DNA of 64,000 nt, taken from positions 3,844,001 through 3,908,000 of the forward strand of contig NC_050102.1 in the NCBI RefSeq assembly GCF_902167145.1, read 5' to 3'. Positions 10,229 to 21,867 of the stretch are shown piece after piece. Numbering within the stretch: position 1 is the first letter of the stretch; every line of letters starts with the position of its first letter. The translations under genes and the position numbers were made by a program. The DNA comes from Zea mays (Eukaryota; Streptophyta; Magnoliopsida; Poales; Poaceae). Under the pieces are notes generated by a model. It did not search any database. It was not told where the DNA came from and saw nothing but the letters and a program-made list of their open reading frames with translations.

Positions 10229-13200
10229 GTTGACAATGCGTGGCCTTCGGCGTCATTGGTTACTTGTAATCCCTCTAGGTTGCGGATGGCTGGTGTGCCA
10301 ATGACGTGGTAGAACACGTTAGAGGGCAAGGTCTCGCCTCTGGTTGCTGCCTTAGCCAACGCGTCGGCCTCCTCGTTTCTGGCACAGTCCACATGTTGTA
10401 AGGTGAAGCCCTTGAATTGCCTCTCGAGACTGCGAACAGCCGTGAGATACTGCATGAGTGCGGGGTCTTTTGCTGAATATTCTTTTTCGACCTGGCCGAC
10501 AATGACTTTGGAGTCTATCTTGACTATGCAGGTGGTGACGCCGAGTGCTTTCAGCTTGCGAAGGCCCAGGATGATGGCTTCGTACTCTGCTATGTTGTTG
10601 GTGCATCTATCGGACTCCAGAGCGAAGCTAAGGCGTGCTGCGTATCTGTGCTTGACGCCTGTGGGTGACATGATAATTGCAGCCGCGCCTGCCCCCGCAT
10701 GGCATCATGCGCCGTCACAGTGGATGGTCCACACCTTCTCTGAGGGCTCTTCTTGCTACCGTGTTGGCCCTGTCCAGTCGACGATGAAGTCTGCCAGGAC
10801 TTGTGACTTGATTGCTGTCCTGGGCTCGAAGGTGATATGGTACCCGGAGAGTTCGACTGCCCATTTGGCGATTCGGATGGACGCCTCCGGGTTTCTGAAT
10901 AGTTCACCCAGTCCCCTGTCCGAGGTGACCCGCACCTTAAACGCCTCGAAATAGTGGCGCAACTTGCGCGATGCCATGACAACTGCGTAGGAAATTTTTT
11001 CTAACTCCGTCATGTTGCATTTGGAAGTCATGAGGACTTCGGAGACATAGTAGACTGGACACTGCCGGGTCGTGCCCTCTCTTTCTTGCTCTTGGACCAA
11101 CGCTGCGCTGACTGCATGTGGCGAGGCTGCGACGTAGAGCAGCAGAGGCAGCGAGGGGTCGGGACTGGTAAGAATTGCCAATTCTGACAGGTGCTGCTTG
11201 AGTGATGCGAAGGCTGCCGCTTGTTCTGGTCCCCATGTGAAGTCTTTTGCACCGTGCAGCGTCTTGAGGAAAGGTAGACTCCGCTCTACGGACTTGGAAA
11301 TAAATCTGTTAAGGGCGGCTAATCTGCCTGTCAGACGCTGGACGTCCCTGGCTGACAGTGGAGGTGTCATGTTGATGATTGCTTGAATCTTGGTCGGGTT
11401 GGCCTCGATCCCACGGTGCGACACCAAGTAGCCCAGTATCTTCCCTTGGCGAACACCAAAGACGCACTTCTCAGGGTTGAGGCGAAGTCGTGCGTCCCAC
11501 ATGTTTGTGAATGTCTCTGCAAGGTCAGCCAGGTGGTCTTCTTTATTTCTGCTTGCGACGACGATGTCTTCCACATACGTGAAAATGTTGCAGCCCACTT
11601 GGCTCTCGAGCACCGTCTTGGTGAGACGAGAGAAGGTTGAGCCCGCGTTCTTGAGTCACTCCGGCATTCTAATGAAGCAGTACATGCCGAAGGGTGTGAT
11701 GAAACTGGTGCTGGCCTTGTCTTCCTCCTTCATATATATCTGGTGGTAGCCGGAGAAGCTATCAAGAAGTGACATGACTTTGCATCTGGCTGCACTATCG
11801 AATATCTTATCGATCCATGGTAGCGAGAAATTGTCCTTGGGACATGCCTTATTAAGGCTGGTGAAGTCAATGCACATGCGCCACTTGCCGCTCTTCTTTT
11901 GTACCATGACTACGTTGGCGAGCCACGTGGGGTAGGCGATTGGTTCAATGAAATTGGTCTCCAGCAGGCGGTGCACTTCGGCTTTGGCGGCTTCTGTCTT
12001 TTCATCGGACATTTTGCACAACCACTGCTTTTTTGGGTGCACCGAAGGGTCGATGCCTAGAATGTGCTCGATGACTGTGCAGCTGACTCCGACCAGGTCG
12101 TGGGCGGACAGACGAAGACGTCCTTGTTTCTGGAGAGACAGGAGATGAGTTTCTCCTCATCTTGCGAAGTCAGGTCTTCGCTTATTACAACCGTCTGCTT
12201 GGGCGTTGCCGGGTCGAGGGGGACTGTCTTCGTACCGTCGTTGCTCTGCAGCTGTGCCTTGACTTTTTCGTTGGTGGTTGGACGGTCGCCTCAGAGACTT
12301 TGCGCTGTGTTGTAAGGCAGTGTACGTTCCGCTGGTCTAAAACGAAGTCTCTCTCAATGTTGCGTGCAGTCTGCTGGTTACCGTAAACCGTTATCACACC
12401 CTGCGGGTCCGGGATTTACATGCAGAGGTACAGGCCGTGAATGGCCGCTTCAAATTTATTGATGGAGCCCCGACCCATTATGGCGTTGTAGGGGTAGACC
12501 ATGTCGACGATGTCAAAGGTGACCTATTCGCTTCGCGCATTGGGTGCTACGCCGAATGACAGGGGTAGCTCTATCTTGCCCACAGGGAAAGTGCCTTTGC
12601 CGCCGAAGCCATATAGGGGGTTGTCCGAAGGCTTGAGTAAGCTGTGGTTGATGCCCATGCGGTCAAAGGCGTGCAGGAAGATGATGTCTGCCTGGCTGCC
12701 GTTGTCAACTAGGACTTTGTGCAGGTCCCAGCCTGCCACACTGCAGTTGATTACCATGGCGTCGACATGGGGTGCGCTGCGCAGATCGATATCTCTGGCA
12801 TCGAAGGTTAGTGGCACATGTGACCACTTTGTCTGCACGACTAGGCCAGTGAGGGTGATGTCGTTGACGCTTCGGTAGTGATCCCTCTTTTGTCGCTTCG
12901 TCTCGAAGTCAACGCTGGACCCTTCGGTGATCATGTGGATGACTCCGCGATATGGCTGATCGGCGAAGTCTTCCTGCTTTGGCGCTGGTGGGTGATTCTG
13001 GTGGTGTGGGTTTTGGGTGATGCGGAGGCGGAGGCGGGGTGGGAGGACTTGTACTTCCTGATGATGCTGATATGCGTGGTTGGGTGGGTGCTGGATATGG
13101 ACGTTGTTGTATGGTTGATGTTGGTGATAAGTGTGCGCGACAACTCTTTGATTGTCGGCTGGTTGCGCCCGAGACATCCTATCCCTAGTGGCCTTTGTTT

Positions 13201-13507
13201 TCGCGCAATCCCTTGTTGGGTGCGCGCAGTCTTCGCCATGAAACAGGCAGTAATATCGGCGCGGCTGCTGCGCCCGTCCCCGGCGCCGGCCACGCGTGCC
13301 ATTGCCGCGTGCCTTTCCGTAAGGACCTATTTGGGGAGTGACAACCTGGGATAACAGTGCAACCATGAGGGTGGAATGGGACGCCCTTAACTTATTAATT
13401 AGAGGAACCAGAGGAGTAGTTGGCTTCGCCGTAGGGCCGTCAATGGGGTCCGGGCACAGTACTTGCTCTGCCGAGGCTGGTTGTAGAGGTTCTTTGATTT
13501 GGTTTTG

Positions 13508-14371
13508 TTAGTCACCCTTTCTCTGGGGAGATGTACTATGTTTATCAAACTGGAGAAACCTAATGGGTGGCTATGACCTCTGGAAATCTTTGTAAAGGCT
13601 ACGTAGTGAGACCCTGATAGGTCACCTTGGTAGTGACCAATGGAGAGTCATGATCTCCGGGCAGAACGAGAATCATGACTTGTGGGTAAAGTGTGCGACC
13701 TCTGCAGAGGGTTAGAAACTGATATATCAGCCGTGCTCACGGTTATGAGCGGCCTTGGGATCCTCTTTGATTAGAGATACAGATGATCTGAGATACAATG
13801 ATTCTATTGATGGTTTTGGTTCGATGATGATAATGATGTTTCCTCGACGAGGAAATGGTTCACAGGTTGGTTATATGATAAAACTTGGCTTCCACTAATA
13901 ATAAATACCTGACCAACTAAAAGCAACTGCTTGAGCTTAACTCCACATAAAGCTAGTCCACCTCAACCAAACGGGACATTTGCTGAGTACGTTGATGTGT
14001 ACTCACCCTTGCTTTCACAAAACACCAGGTTGCCTTTGGTGCAATCTATGCTCAGGTAAAGAAGGATAAGAAGGCATCGAGGCGGATCTCCAGGAGTTCC
14101 AGGACTTCGACGAGTTTGAGGATTAGGCTAGCGACCTCCCCCAGTCAGCTGCCTGTGGTGGGTTAATTTACATTGGCTACGTTTCGATTCTGTGTACTTT
14201 GATTTATATTATGTAAATGAATCTAGTCTTTAATATCATTAGTTACTCTTTATTGTAATTCGAGGCATTATGCTATGATGTGTCATTTATGTAATCGCCG
14301 TGTATGTGAATTTTTGATCCTGGCACATACATAGTTCGCATTCGGTTTACCTTTTAAAACGGGATGTGACA
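13508..14371 (+). mobile_element. Truncated LTR fragment, related to the Tekay-like LTR
   Basis: It ends CGGGATGTGACA at 14371, the reverse complement of a TGTCACATCCCG terminus. The stretch ctttgtaaaggc..cgtagtg, tcatgacttgtgggtaaag, acctctgcagag and gctcacgg.atgagc follows, in the same order, the minus-strand sequence of the Tekay-like LTRs at 36225-39474 and 44591-47842. It is diverged from them in detail. Only about 860 bases are present, against about 3250 in the full LTRs, so the 5' part is lost. The left junction sits directly in gag codons of the Tat element, and I found no target duplication matching the right flank (TAATA). Confidence 0.6.
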
Positions 14372-15440
14372 TAATAGGTCAGAGAACTTGCATCACCAAA
14401 CAGCTGCTGCTTAGGGGCTTCTCATGCAACTTTCTCGGACTCCATGGAAGGGATGATTGCGAACATACATTTAACATTCTTGAAACAGAAAGGAACAGTA
14501 CACTATACAAGGGAAAACATTATAAAAACGTGCAACACGAAATATATCTCGCTTCTACGGTCACACGAGAAAATGAATCGCCAAGATCGAAGTTACGATT
14601 GAGAAGTTATCACGTCTACATTAAACAAATATGAACTAGAATATTTAATTCAAAATACTTGAATTAATCAATATTTATCAAATATAAATTAGAGCTATTA
14701 CCTAGTTTTGATTAATCCGCTACACTATCAGCTCTCAGTTAAATAAGTGATTTAATTAATATGAGTGACTCTAAGCGAGCCGAATTAACGGCGCAAGACA
14801 AAGTGCACGATATGTGAAACAGCACGACAGCACACGAACAACACGACTCGACATGTGGACCAACGCGACCTGTAAGTACTATTAAATAGATAACACGTTT
14901 ATACTAAACAATTATTAATAAAAGAATATTTCAGATAATATTAACCATGTTGGTATTTATTTATAAAAGCGCAAGTTGAAAATCCTAAATTAGATTTAAT
15001 TGGAATGCTAATTTAATAATCATTGGTCAAACAAATATTTAAATAATTAATTAAAATATGTAATAGCAGAAAAATAATATTTCTAATATGTAGACGACTT
15101 TAATATAAATCTAACGTGATTTGATTGGAGCGAATCGTATACGTGGAGCGGTGATAGAAGCGTGCTCAATTCAGGTATGAGAGTACGTAGTAGAGTGGCA
15201 ATATTTTACTCTTTACAAGCAAGCAAGCATTTAGTAGTCGTCTCCATTATCCAAACATGTGTTTCCATTCCTTTTAGTTTTTGCAATATATGTACGACAC
15301 GATCGATGTTAAGCATTGCCAAAACACTATAGAAACAGGTCATCAGGTGGTGCTCTGCTCTCAAGGGTGGTCAAATTCTTCATCAGGGTTATTAAAACCT
15401 CACCTGTTTTGAAGCCCTGCCCGCGCTTCACGGGTACGGC
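14372..15440. other. AT-rich stretch without a recognised gene
   Basis: No ORF of note, no LTR termini and no clear repeats were found by eye. Short runs of ATTTAA/TTAATTA dominate 14600-15150. The sequence may be old transposon or intergenic DNA. Nothing here supports a functional call. Confidence 0.4.
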
Positions 15441-15449
15441 GCTCCGGCT

Positions 15450-18400
15450 ATGGTGACACGCGTAAAGGTCCGGACGCGAACTCATCCTCAAACTGAGCTT
15501 TGGATATCGCCATGTCCGGCTCCCATACCCCCACGTCGTGTCCAGCTCCCATCCCTCCCACATCATCCCTGTCTCCTCACCTCGCGCTCGTCGCTCGTGC
15601 TCGACTCGCTCCACCAGCCCGCCTTGCCGTGGGGCACGACCTTCCACCACCACCCCTTCGCCGCCGACCACGCGCTTAGAGACGTCTAGGTCGTCAGTGT
15701 TGGCGACCTGCTCCTCTGACACCTGTGGCTCCGGCGACCTGCTCTTCTACAACCGCAGCCACCACACCTTCTGCCTCCCCCCAATCGCCACCGAGGTGCC
15801 CATCCAGTCGCCTCCCCATCCGGCCACGCCACCATGTTGTCAACGGCCGCGTGCCTCGTAGCTCGACGCCTCCTTAGCCTTACCTCTGCATCTGCATCGA
15901 AAGCCATCAGCCTCTCGCTTGCTTCGTTTCTACTCTGGCCTCTTCTCTGCCCAACTCATACCCCCACCATTCCCCCAAACTCTATTCCAGGATTAGCAGC
16001 TTTCGACGCTCTAAACATGGTCCACCATAGTTCCGTCTCTAGACTCCTTGTTGTTCCTAGGCACAAGAGTCTATGCAAGCTTTCTGATGTGCCCTTTTTA
16101 ATGGCACATACAAACCTATACTTATTTGTTTACATATGCTTTGCATACTGAGGATGTGGATGATCCACATGTAATTAGTTTTTGTTATCGAGTATCTAAA
16201 CTGAACATTCTGTATCTCTTTTTCTTCATGATAAATTGTAAATTTGTATGCCATACATCTTTGTATTTTTTTTATTTTTTAGCATCAATATGAATTTACG
16301 ATGGTTTGTTGTTTTGTGTTCACTTATACAGGTGGAACAATTGCACTAGATTTTTAAGCTTTGTGGACCACCATCAGAGGAGTTTTGGCCTAATTTCAAG
16401 TTATCCCAAGATAGATCATTGGAAGCCTTGAAGCAAAGTATTGTCTTAAACTTTAGGGTCATGAGGATGGCCAACTTCTGTAACGGGTAGCCTCCTAATT
16501 ATCTAAGGTGAATTATGAGGACCAAGGCCTCATTATGATTCGTAAATAAAAAAATAGGTGTGCACCCTATTTCTGCTTGCAATTAGCATTTTGATATAGC
16601 TATAGGTTTGTAATACCCAAGTTTTATGTTGTGACCTTTCATTGTTATTGATTCGTTGGGTTATTTGTTTTGTAAAATTTGGGACAACGTTCTGTTTGTT
16701 GTGTTTACCTCTTAGACACCTAACAATGTGTTTTTCTAGCTTTGCAACTTTCTCACCATTCTTGAATTTATTCTGAAACACTATATTTTGATGACAGATT
16801 TACAATAAGTGAAAGACAGTGGATTGAAGCACATGTTGAGAATGCTAAATAGCAGGTTATAGTGTTATACTCTATATTGAAAGCACAACTGTCATCTGAC
16901 GAGGCTCATACACATACGGGTATCCATTCTCTTAGGTAAATGTTATGCTATGTTTATTGATCCCGACTCATCAGTTTTCCTGCTTTGTACCATATAAATA
17001 GATTATATACTTATATGCATAACTGCGAATAAATTCCTAGAGCAGAAACAAAGATTTATTTAATTATCTTATAAGCCCTCATGTATCTGTGGCATTTGCC
17101 TTTAGGGAAGTTGTTGGAGAGCATAATGATACAAACCAAATCTCCTTGAAGTTCCTTAAAGAAGGCAGTGTGCAGTCCTCTCCAAATGAATTTTTATCAA
17201 GTGATGTTGGTCCTCTTCTCAAAATGATGTGTCATTTATATTAGTTTACTCCAGGCTTGCTGCACACTAAATTTTCATGTGTGTTACAACTTCATTCCTC
17301 ACAATGCTTTATTGTGTTCAATGCAATAAGGATATCGGTAACTCTTGTTGCTTTTCTACTAGAACATGTCTTTGAATTGATCAATAGAGTTATCTTATGC
17401 ATATTTTCTGTAGTTTTTATTTACCTGGAATACGTAAGAGGGTCAAATCTCCAAGGAACTAGATATAAAATCTCCATGCCGCTTATCAGTCATCCTTTGA
17501 ATTTCTGAAGTATTAGTTTTTAGGTGTAAAATCGTTATGCTGCAGATTATCAGACCTATTGATTTTGTGTAGATTAGGAAGGACGCAGGTAGTAAAACGA
17601 TACTAATTTAGTGTGCTAATTAGATTAAGGAACCCAAAATTCCAATCCAACACCCTAATTTCGCTTTTCTAAATTCATTTTATTGTTGAATATGTTTGCT
17701 TGTACCAATTCTAGGAACGGTCATGGTTGGGCACCGGAGAACCAGAACAGTCCCTTTGGAAGGAAAAGAGAGAACCAGAACAACATTTATGAAGCATGAC
17801 AAGTTGTCTGATTCTAATTATTAAAGATTTTGCAGTTTTCATTTATCGAAGCCTCAATCGACTGGCACACCAGCTATCAAGGCCATTGAAATGTCTTTCT
17901 GTATTACAAAAGTTGATAAGAAGGCCAGCAGGCAACCAAGAAGGGGTGACTGAGCAGCCAGCGATTCAAAGTACGACTTCTACTCTTTGAGAAACCCCAT
18001 GTGCTTTATTTCTTTTTCTCTGCAAAAGCTTGCCCTTGCGTCCTATTTTTCTATTGCTTCCACTATAGTGTTTATTATTGCTTGCATTTTAGCTATCTGT
18101 AGCATATTGTGATCATGTGTGGGAGACAAATTTGACACATCATTTTTACAGCCTTTGTGACAGGTGCTATTTAGAATGGTAGACCCATATTGTCTGGTTG
18201 TTTCCTCATAGAGGATAAATATTTGCATCAGACTAACATATAAATAGGACGACATGGATTTTTTCAATACAAAAAATATATGTTGTATTGTTCTTTGCAA
18301 ACGTTGTAACCATCAAACTATATTGGTGCATTTATGCTCATTTCCGTTGCCTTCAAATAATCAGGTCCCTTCTGTGGAAGTCGTAAATGTGCCCAAACAC

Positions 18401-18620
18401 AGGAAGCAGCTTGACCGTGGGCAAGAAGTTAAAATGTCAAAGTTTCAGGTTTGTAATCTACACACATGTGCTGCTTTCATTGGAAATCGTGCTCCTTATA
18501 ACTTATCTATATTTTGCATTTTTCGTAATGGAAACAAAGTCTGGCCTTGGCCTCAAACGAGGTTACAACCAAATATCTATATTTTGCATGAAGTGAAGAC
18601 TTATGCTCTGAGAGCGCTAC
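15450..18620 (+). pseudogene. Degenerate exon/intron-like region with a cdc2-related kinase-like fragment
   Basis: The region starts with a GC-rich, CDS-like block (15450-15990) whose reading changes frame repeatedly. AT-rich, intron-like DNA with short conserved-looking exons follows. One exon at about 16332-16400, preceded by TATACAG, reads VEQLH-stop-IFKLCGPPSEEFW, which resembles the kinase motif VEQLHKIFKLCGSPSEEYW of plant cdc2-related kinases (from memory). Other exon-like pieces lie at about 16800-16935, 17106-17235, 17714-17770 and 18365-18449 and belong to no family I know. The region may be a mosaic of captured gene fragments. In-frame stops make a working protein unlikely. Confidence 0.4.
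18616..18620. repeat. Target site duplication, left copy (GCTAC)
   Basis: GCTAC precedes the TGAAAGC start of the solo LTR. It is repeated directly after the LTR end at 20575-20579. Confidence 0.9.
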
Positions 18621-20574
18621 TGAAAGCTCTCTTGTGGTTTTGGTGTTTAGATGACAACCCAATTAAAGGACTAACAAGTGTGCTAAGTGTTGAACATGTG
18701 CTTAATGCAAAGCTAATAGGGTTCAACACAAGTGAACAAGTGTGATGGTCCAAAGACTAGATTATCTATAGATAATGGACATCACAAGTAAGATGGACAT
18801 TGCTTAAGTGAGACTCGATGAGCGTAACTTAGAGACAACCGATCAAGCCAAGGATGGAGGCAAGAAGAGCTTCGAGGTATCGAGTGCACAGGAGAAGGTC
18901 AAGGAGACCAGGAACCCAAAGCCAGGGGTGAAAAAGAAGACTTGCAAAGTCAAGGTTGATCGAGTTAAGAAGAGTTATGGTGCATCAAGGATTACTACAT
19001 AAGGACATGACTTACAACCAATGAGGTAACATCTACAGTTATGTGGTGTAAGTCATAAGGCTCAAGATCAAGCTCAAGAAGTGAACAAGGTCACTAGAAG
19101 GAGGAGCAGTGTCAAAACCAGAACTGGAAGCCGCCCAAAAGAGCTAAGTTCATCTTGATCTTTAGTTTGGGTTGTTACTATGTTTGGATATATTCTATGT
19201 GACCTTTGCAGGGTGTTGGAGCTCAGATATGTCAATCTAGATCAAGTCAAGTTGACTTGATAGTTTAGAGTCCAACACATGTTATTGTGATTAACACATG
19301 AGAGATGCAAATAAAAGAATCAATGTATGACTCTAGCCTTAGTGAATTGTTTTATGGTACTAACATATTCCTCTAAGTGCTAGGAACGTTGATAAAAGAA
19401 CTGAGAATGGATTGAAGATGGTTGGCCAAAACCAGCCAGGTTGTTGCAGCCTGCGGTGCACCGGACTGTCCGGTGGTGCACCGGACAGTGTCCGGTGCAC
19501 AAGCTGGTCCACCAGCAAACCTGCTGCTCTCGGGAATTGGCGAGGGCGTCGTGGCTAAAATTCACCGGACTGTTCGGTGGTGCACCGGACTGTCCGGTGA
19601 GCCATCAGTGCCCGCGGCCAACGGTCGGCAGCGTGATCAACGGGCGACACGTGGTCCGAGCCAACGGTCACTTGGTCGCACCGGACTGTCCGGTGTGCAA
19701 CAGACAGTGTCTGGTGTGCCAAGGGGACCGAAGGTCCAACGGTTGGCTTCGCCAGAAAAGGAAGGAGATCGAGCACCGGACAAGCACTGTTCATGTCAAG
19801 TGGTGCACCGGATAGTCCGGTGCACCCGCAACCAAGAAAGGCTGGGAGCTTCCAAATGAAGCTCCAACGGCTCCTAGGCCCTTTGGGACTATAAAAGGGA
19901 CCCCTAGGCGCCTCCAACAAGTACATAAGAGCAGCCAACAAGTCCATACATCATTTGGATCAATTCTTTCTCTCTCTCTCTCTTGTGTATCTCTCTAGTT
20001 TGTGTAGAGGCAAAGTTATAAGCCTTTAGAGAGAGGGGAAGTGCTGCTGAGAGCTAGAGCAAAATCTTGAACGCATTGTTACTCTGCCAGAGTGCTGTCG
20101 AGAAGATTGTAAGCAGCCACGGCATTGTTGTAACTGATATCAACATAGTAGAAGGCTGTATCTATCGCACTGACAGATCTGAGCAAACAGAGGAAGGAGT
20201 TGAAATAGACTCCAAGCCAAGGTGTGGCTAATTCCAACAAGGACTAGGCAAGCATTTCAGGCTTGGCCGAACCTCAAGATAAATCCCTATGTGTGTGTGC
20301 TCTGCTCTATGCTATGTGTTGTTTCTCTGTCTTATTTGCTGTTTATACTTGCACTTCAATATTTATATGTGGTTCAAGCTGTCTTTAAAGTGCAGGGTAT
20401 TTTAAGACAGGAACTTCTATTCCGCTGCAACCTACTCGAAGGGTCTTTCATTCCACTGCGATTCAACCTTCGAGTAGAGTAAGATTTCCAGTTTTAAAGC
20501 GATAATTATTATCCGCCTATTCACCCCGCTCTAGGCGACATCCAGATCCTGTTCTCGGGCATAGGGAACTTTCA
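18621..20574 (+). mobile_element. Solo LTR, 1954 bp, Opie/Ji-like copia type
   Basis: The termini are TGAAAG...CTTTCA and the flanks are perfect GCTAC duplications, so the insertion is complete. A TATA box (TATAAAA) lies at 19890-19896. Upstream of it, between about 19448 and 19825, sits a cluster of CACCGGACTGTCCGGTG palindromes, the same hallmark found in the U3 of the full copia element at 53998-62936. No internal coding sequence is present, hence a solo LTR. It is longer than the roughly 1.25-kb LTRs of the full element and its U3 start differs, so it belongs to a related but distinct subfamily. The open frames at 19422-19859 are by-products of the palindromes. Confidence 0.9.
19448..19825. 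repeat. Palindrome cluster upstream of the LTR TATA box
   Basis: At least six copies or half-copies of CACCGGACTGTCCGGTG and CACCGGACAGTGTCCGGTG occur. Arms of 8 or 9 bases surround a single centre base. They lie in U3, 65 to 440 bases before the TATA box at 19890. Similar clusters occur at 54660-54995 and 62338-62696. Confidence 0.85.
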
Positions 20575-20579
20575 GCTAC
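20575..20579. repeat. Target site duplication, right copy (GCTAC)
   Basis: Second copy of GCTAC after the CTTTCA terminus of the solo LTR. Confidence 0.9.
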
Positions 20580-20719
20580 TGATTATTTTGCTATCCATAA
20601 TCGTTGTTGTTGGTCTGTACCTGTTGTGGAAAGGTATATTCTGGCTTTTTGACTGGATGAACAAAATGGAAGAGCCGATGGCAAGACAAAGGCATCCGAG
20701 GGGTGCAATGTTGTAAAAA
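20575..20719 (+). pseudogene. C-terminal membrane-segment exon cut from its upstream part by the solo LTR
   Basis: After the target duplication an open frame encodes LLIILLSIIVVVGLYLLWKG, a clear hydrophobic membrane segment. A basic/polar tail follows, ending ...HPRGAML before TAA at about 20717. The frame in front of the LTR (up to 18620, ending ...HEVKTYALRAL) is in register with it once the LTR and one duplication copy are discounted. The insertion therefore appears to have split one open frame. I do not recognise the protein. Confidence 0.35.
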
Positions 20720-21776
20720 AGATAAAGGAGTTACTTTGAGCCTAATAATAGGTATTGACATATGGATTAATTAATAGTCGTTAGGGAATCAGTTCTACAG
20801 TATCATAAACATGTCGCCGTTTTCTTTCTCGCTTTTCTCACTATAAATTAGCATTTGTATGCGTAATGTACAGTTGTATTTTCATTTTGCTACTCTGATA
20901 ACTGTATACATTTATTGTGCAGAACTGCAAAAGCTTGATATCAAGCAAGGCCTGGCAGTTGGAGAGTGCTCATGCTTTTAACTTCTTCCCTAACACAGAT
21001 AGGTCACTGTTCCTGCTTCTTTGACTAAAATGTACCAAGTCATATTTGACTTGAAAGTATCACAACATCTTGCTGCAACAATTATCATTATACATTTCTT
21101 CAAGTTATGTTGCAAGAATAAAAATTAGCTTCAGCTTCAAAATTACTATGCTTGTCTTAGTTGTCAGCTGTTTTGTGTCTACATACTTGAATTTTTTATG
21201 GTAAAATTAAGCATTCCTTTGCGTTGTACTCTGAATTTTTTAAAAGAGCTTTGCTATTGGTTTATACTGAACCAGTCTATTTTATAGTGTGCACTGTCTA
21301 CTTTGAATCACACTAAATGAAGTTTGTTAATGTATTTGACTAATGGAGGTAGGGCGCCGTGAAGCGCGCCTCTTTTTTCTAGTATATTATATTGGCCATC
21401 TTGTTGTTGCATGGCCGATATTTTTGGTGTTGCTTTAGTTTGAATAAGAGATCCAGGTAAAGATTTTGGATAGATCTTTGCATTGCATGCCGACGTTTTG
21501 TTAGTCGCAGATAAAACTCCCCTCTGTAGATAAATGCCTTGAACACACATTCCCTTTATTTATTATTAATCATCACCAGGAGACGTAAAAGAACACCATA
21601 TAAGCATATATATATACTAGGAACGTGCCCGTGCGATGCCATGGAACACAAATTGCGACCCTCCAATGGACTTAGGGCCCTGGCGACGGGCAGGTTGAGT
21701 ACAATAGTGACGGCAAAATATGTGATTATTAAACATAGATACAGAACGATATAAATATGTCTACCCAAATTGATCC

Positions 21777-21780
<4 letters not shown>
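20720..21780. other. AT-rich intergenic or intron-like stretch
   Basis: No credible gene. A short exon-like piece at about 20921-21000 reads ELQKLDIKQGLAVGEC before a stop. A motif ACTAGGAACGTGCCCGTGCG at 21617-21636 resembles words that are common at transposon ends in grasses, but I could not tie it to a defined element. Confidence 0.35.

Positions 21781-21863
<83 letters not shown>
21781..21863. repeat. (TA)n microsatellite, about 40 units
   Basis: An essentially uninterrupted TA dinucleotide run of about 80 bases. Its length is likely to vary between individuals and may be wrong in an assembly. Confidence 0.95.

Positions 21864-21867
<4 letters not shown>

Larger units (their letters stand above)
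7421..13508 (-). pseudogene. Tat-lineage Ty3/gypsy gag-pol remnant, 5'-truncated and interrupted
   Basis: Read right to left, a gag tail and zinc-knuckle-like segment (13500-12950) is followed by a protease-like VDNGSQADIIFLHAF (about 12690). Reverse transcriptase follows in two blocks (12042-11656, 11613-10756), then the first RNase H and connection, then an archaeal-type second RNase H with NNIAEYEAIILGLRKLK (10671-10229). After an inserted solo LTR comes integrase: an HHCC zinc-binding segment (8550-8270, ending CEACQKFSP), core remnants, and a C-terminal domain (to 7421). Two RNase H domains plus an antisense extra ORF place it in the Tat group. Lesions include in-frame stops near 12524 and 12420 and at the MPE/LKNAG junction (about 11655), frame changes, and Glu for the first catalytic Asp of the YVDD box (codon 11569-11571). 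The gag 5' half, primer site and 5' LTR are missing. Coding stays open to about 13503, then foreign LTR sequence starts. Confidence 0.8.

Noticed and set aside
19422..19859. Open frames with repeated APDCPV-like units, resembling a repeat protein
   Set aside because: The repeats come from the GC-rich palindromes of the LTR U3, which stay open in several frames on both strands. The same pseudo-protein recurs at 54654-55083 and 62163-62783.
21617..21660. Possible Helitron 3' end (CTAGT with a CACGGGCACG motif on the minus strand)
   Set aside because: The expected stem-loop is weak, and the base after CTAGT is A where T is expected. No 5' TC end was found.
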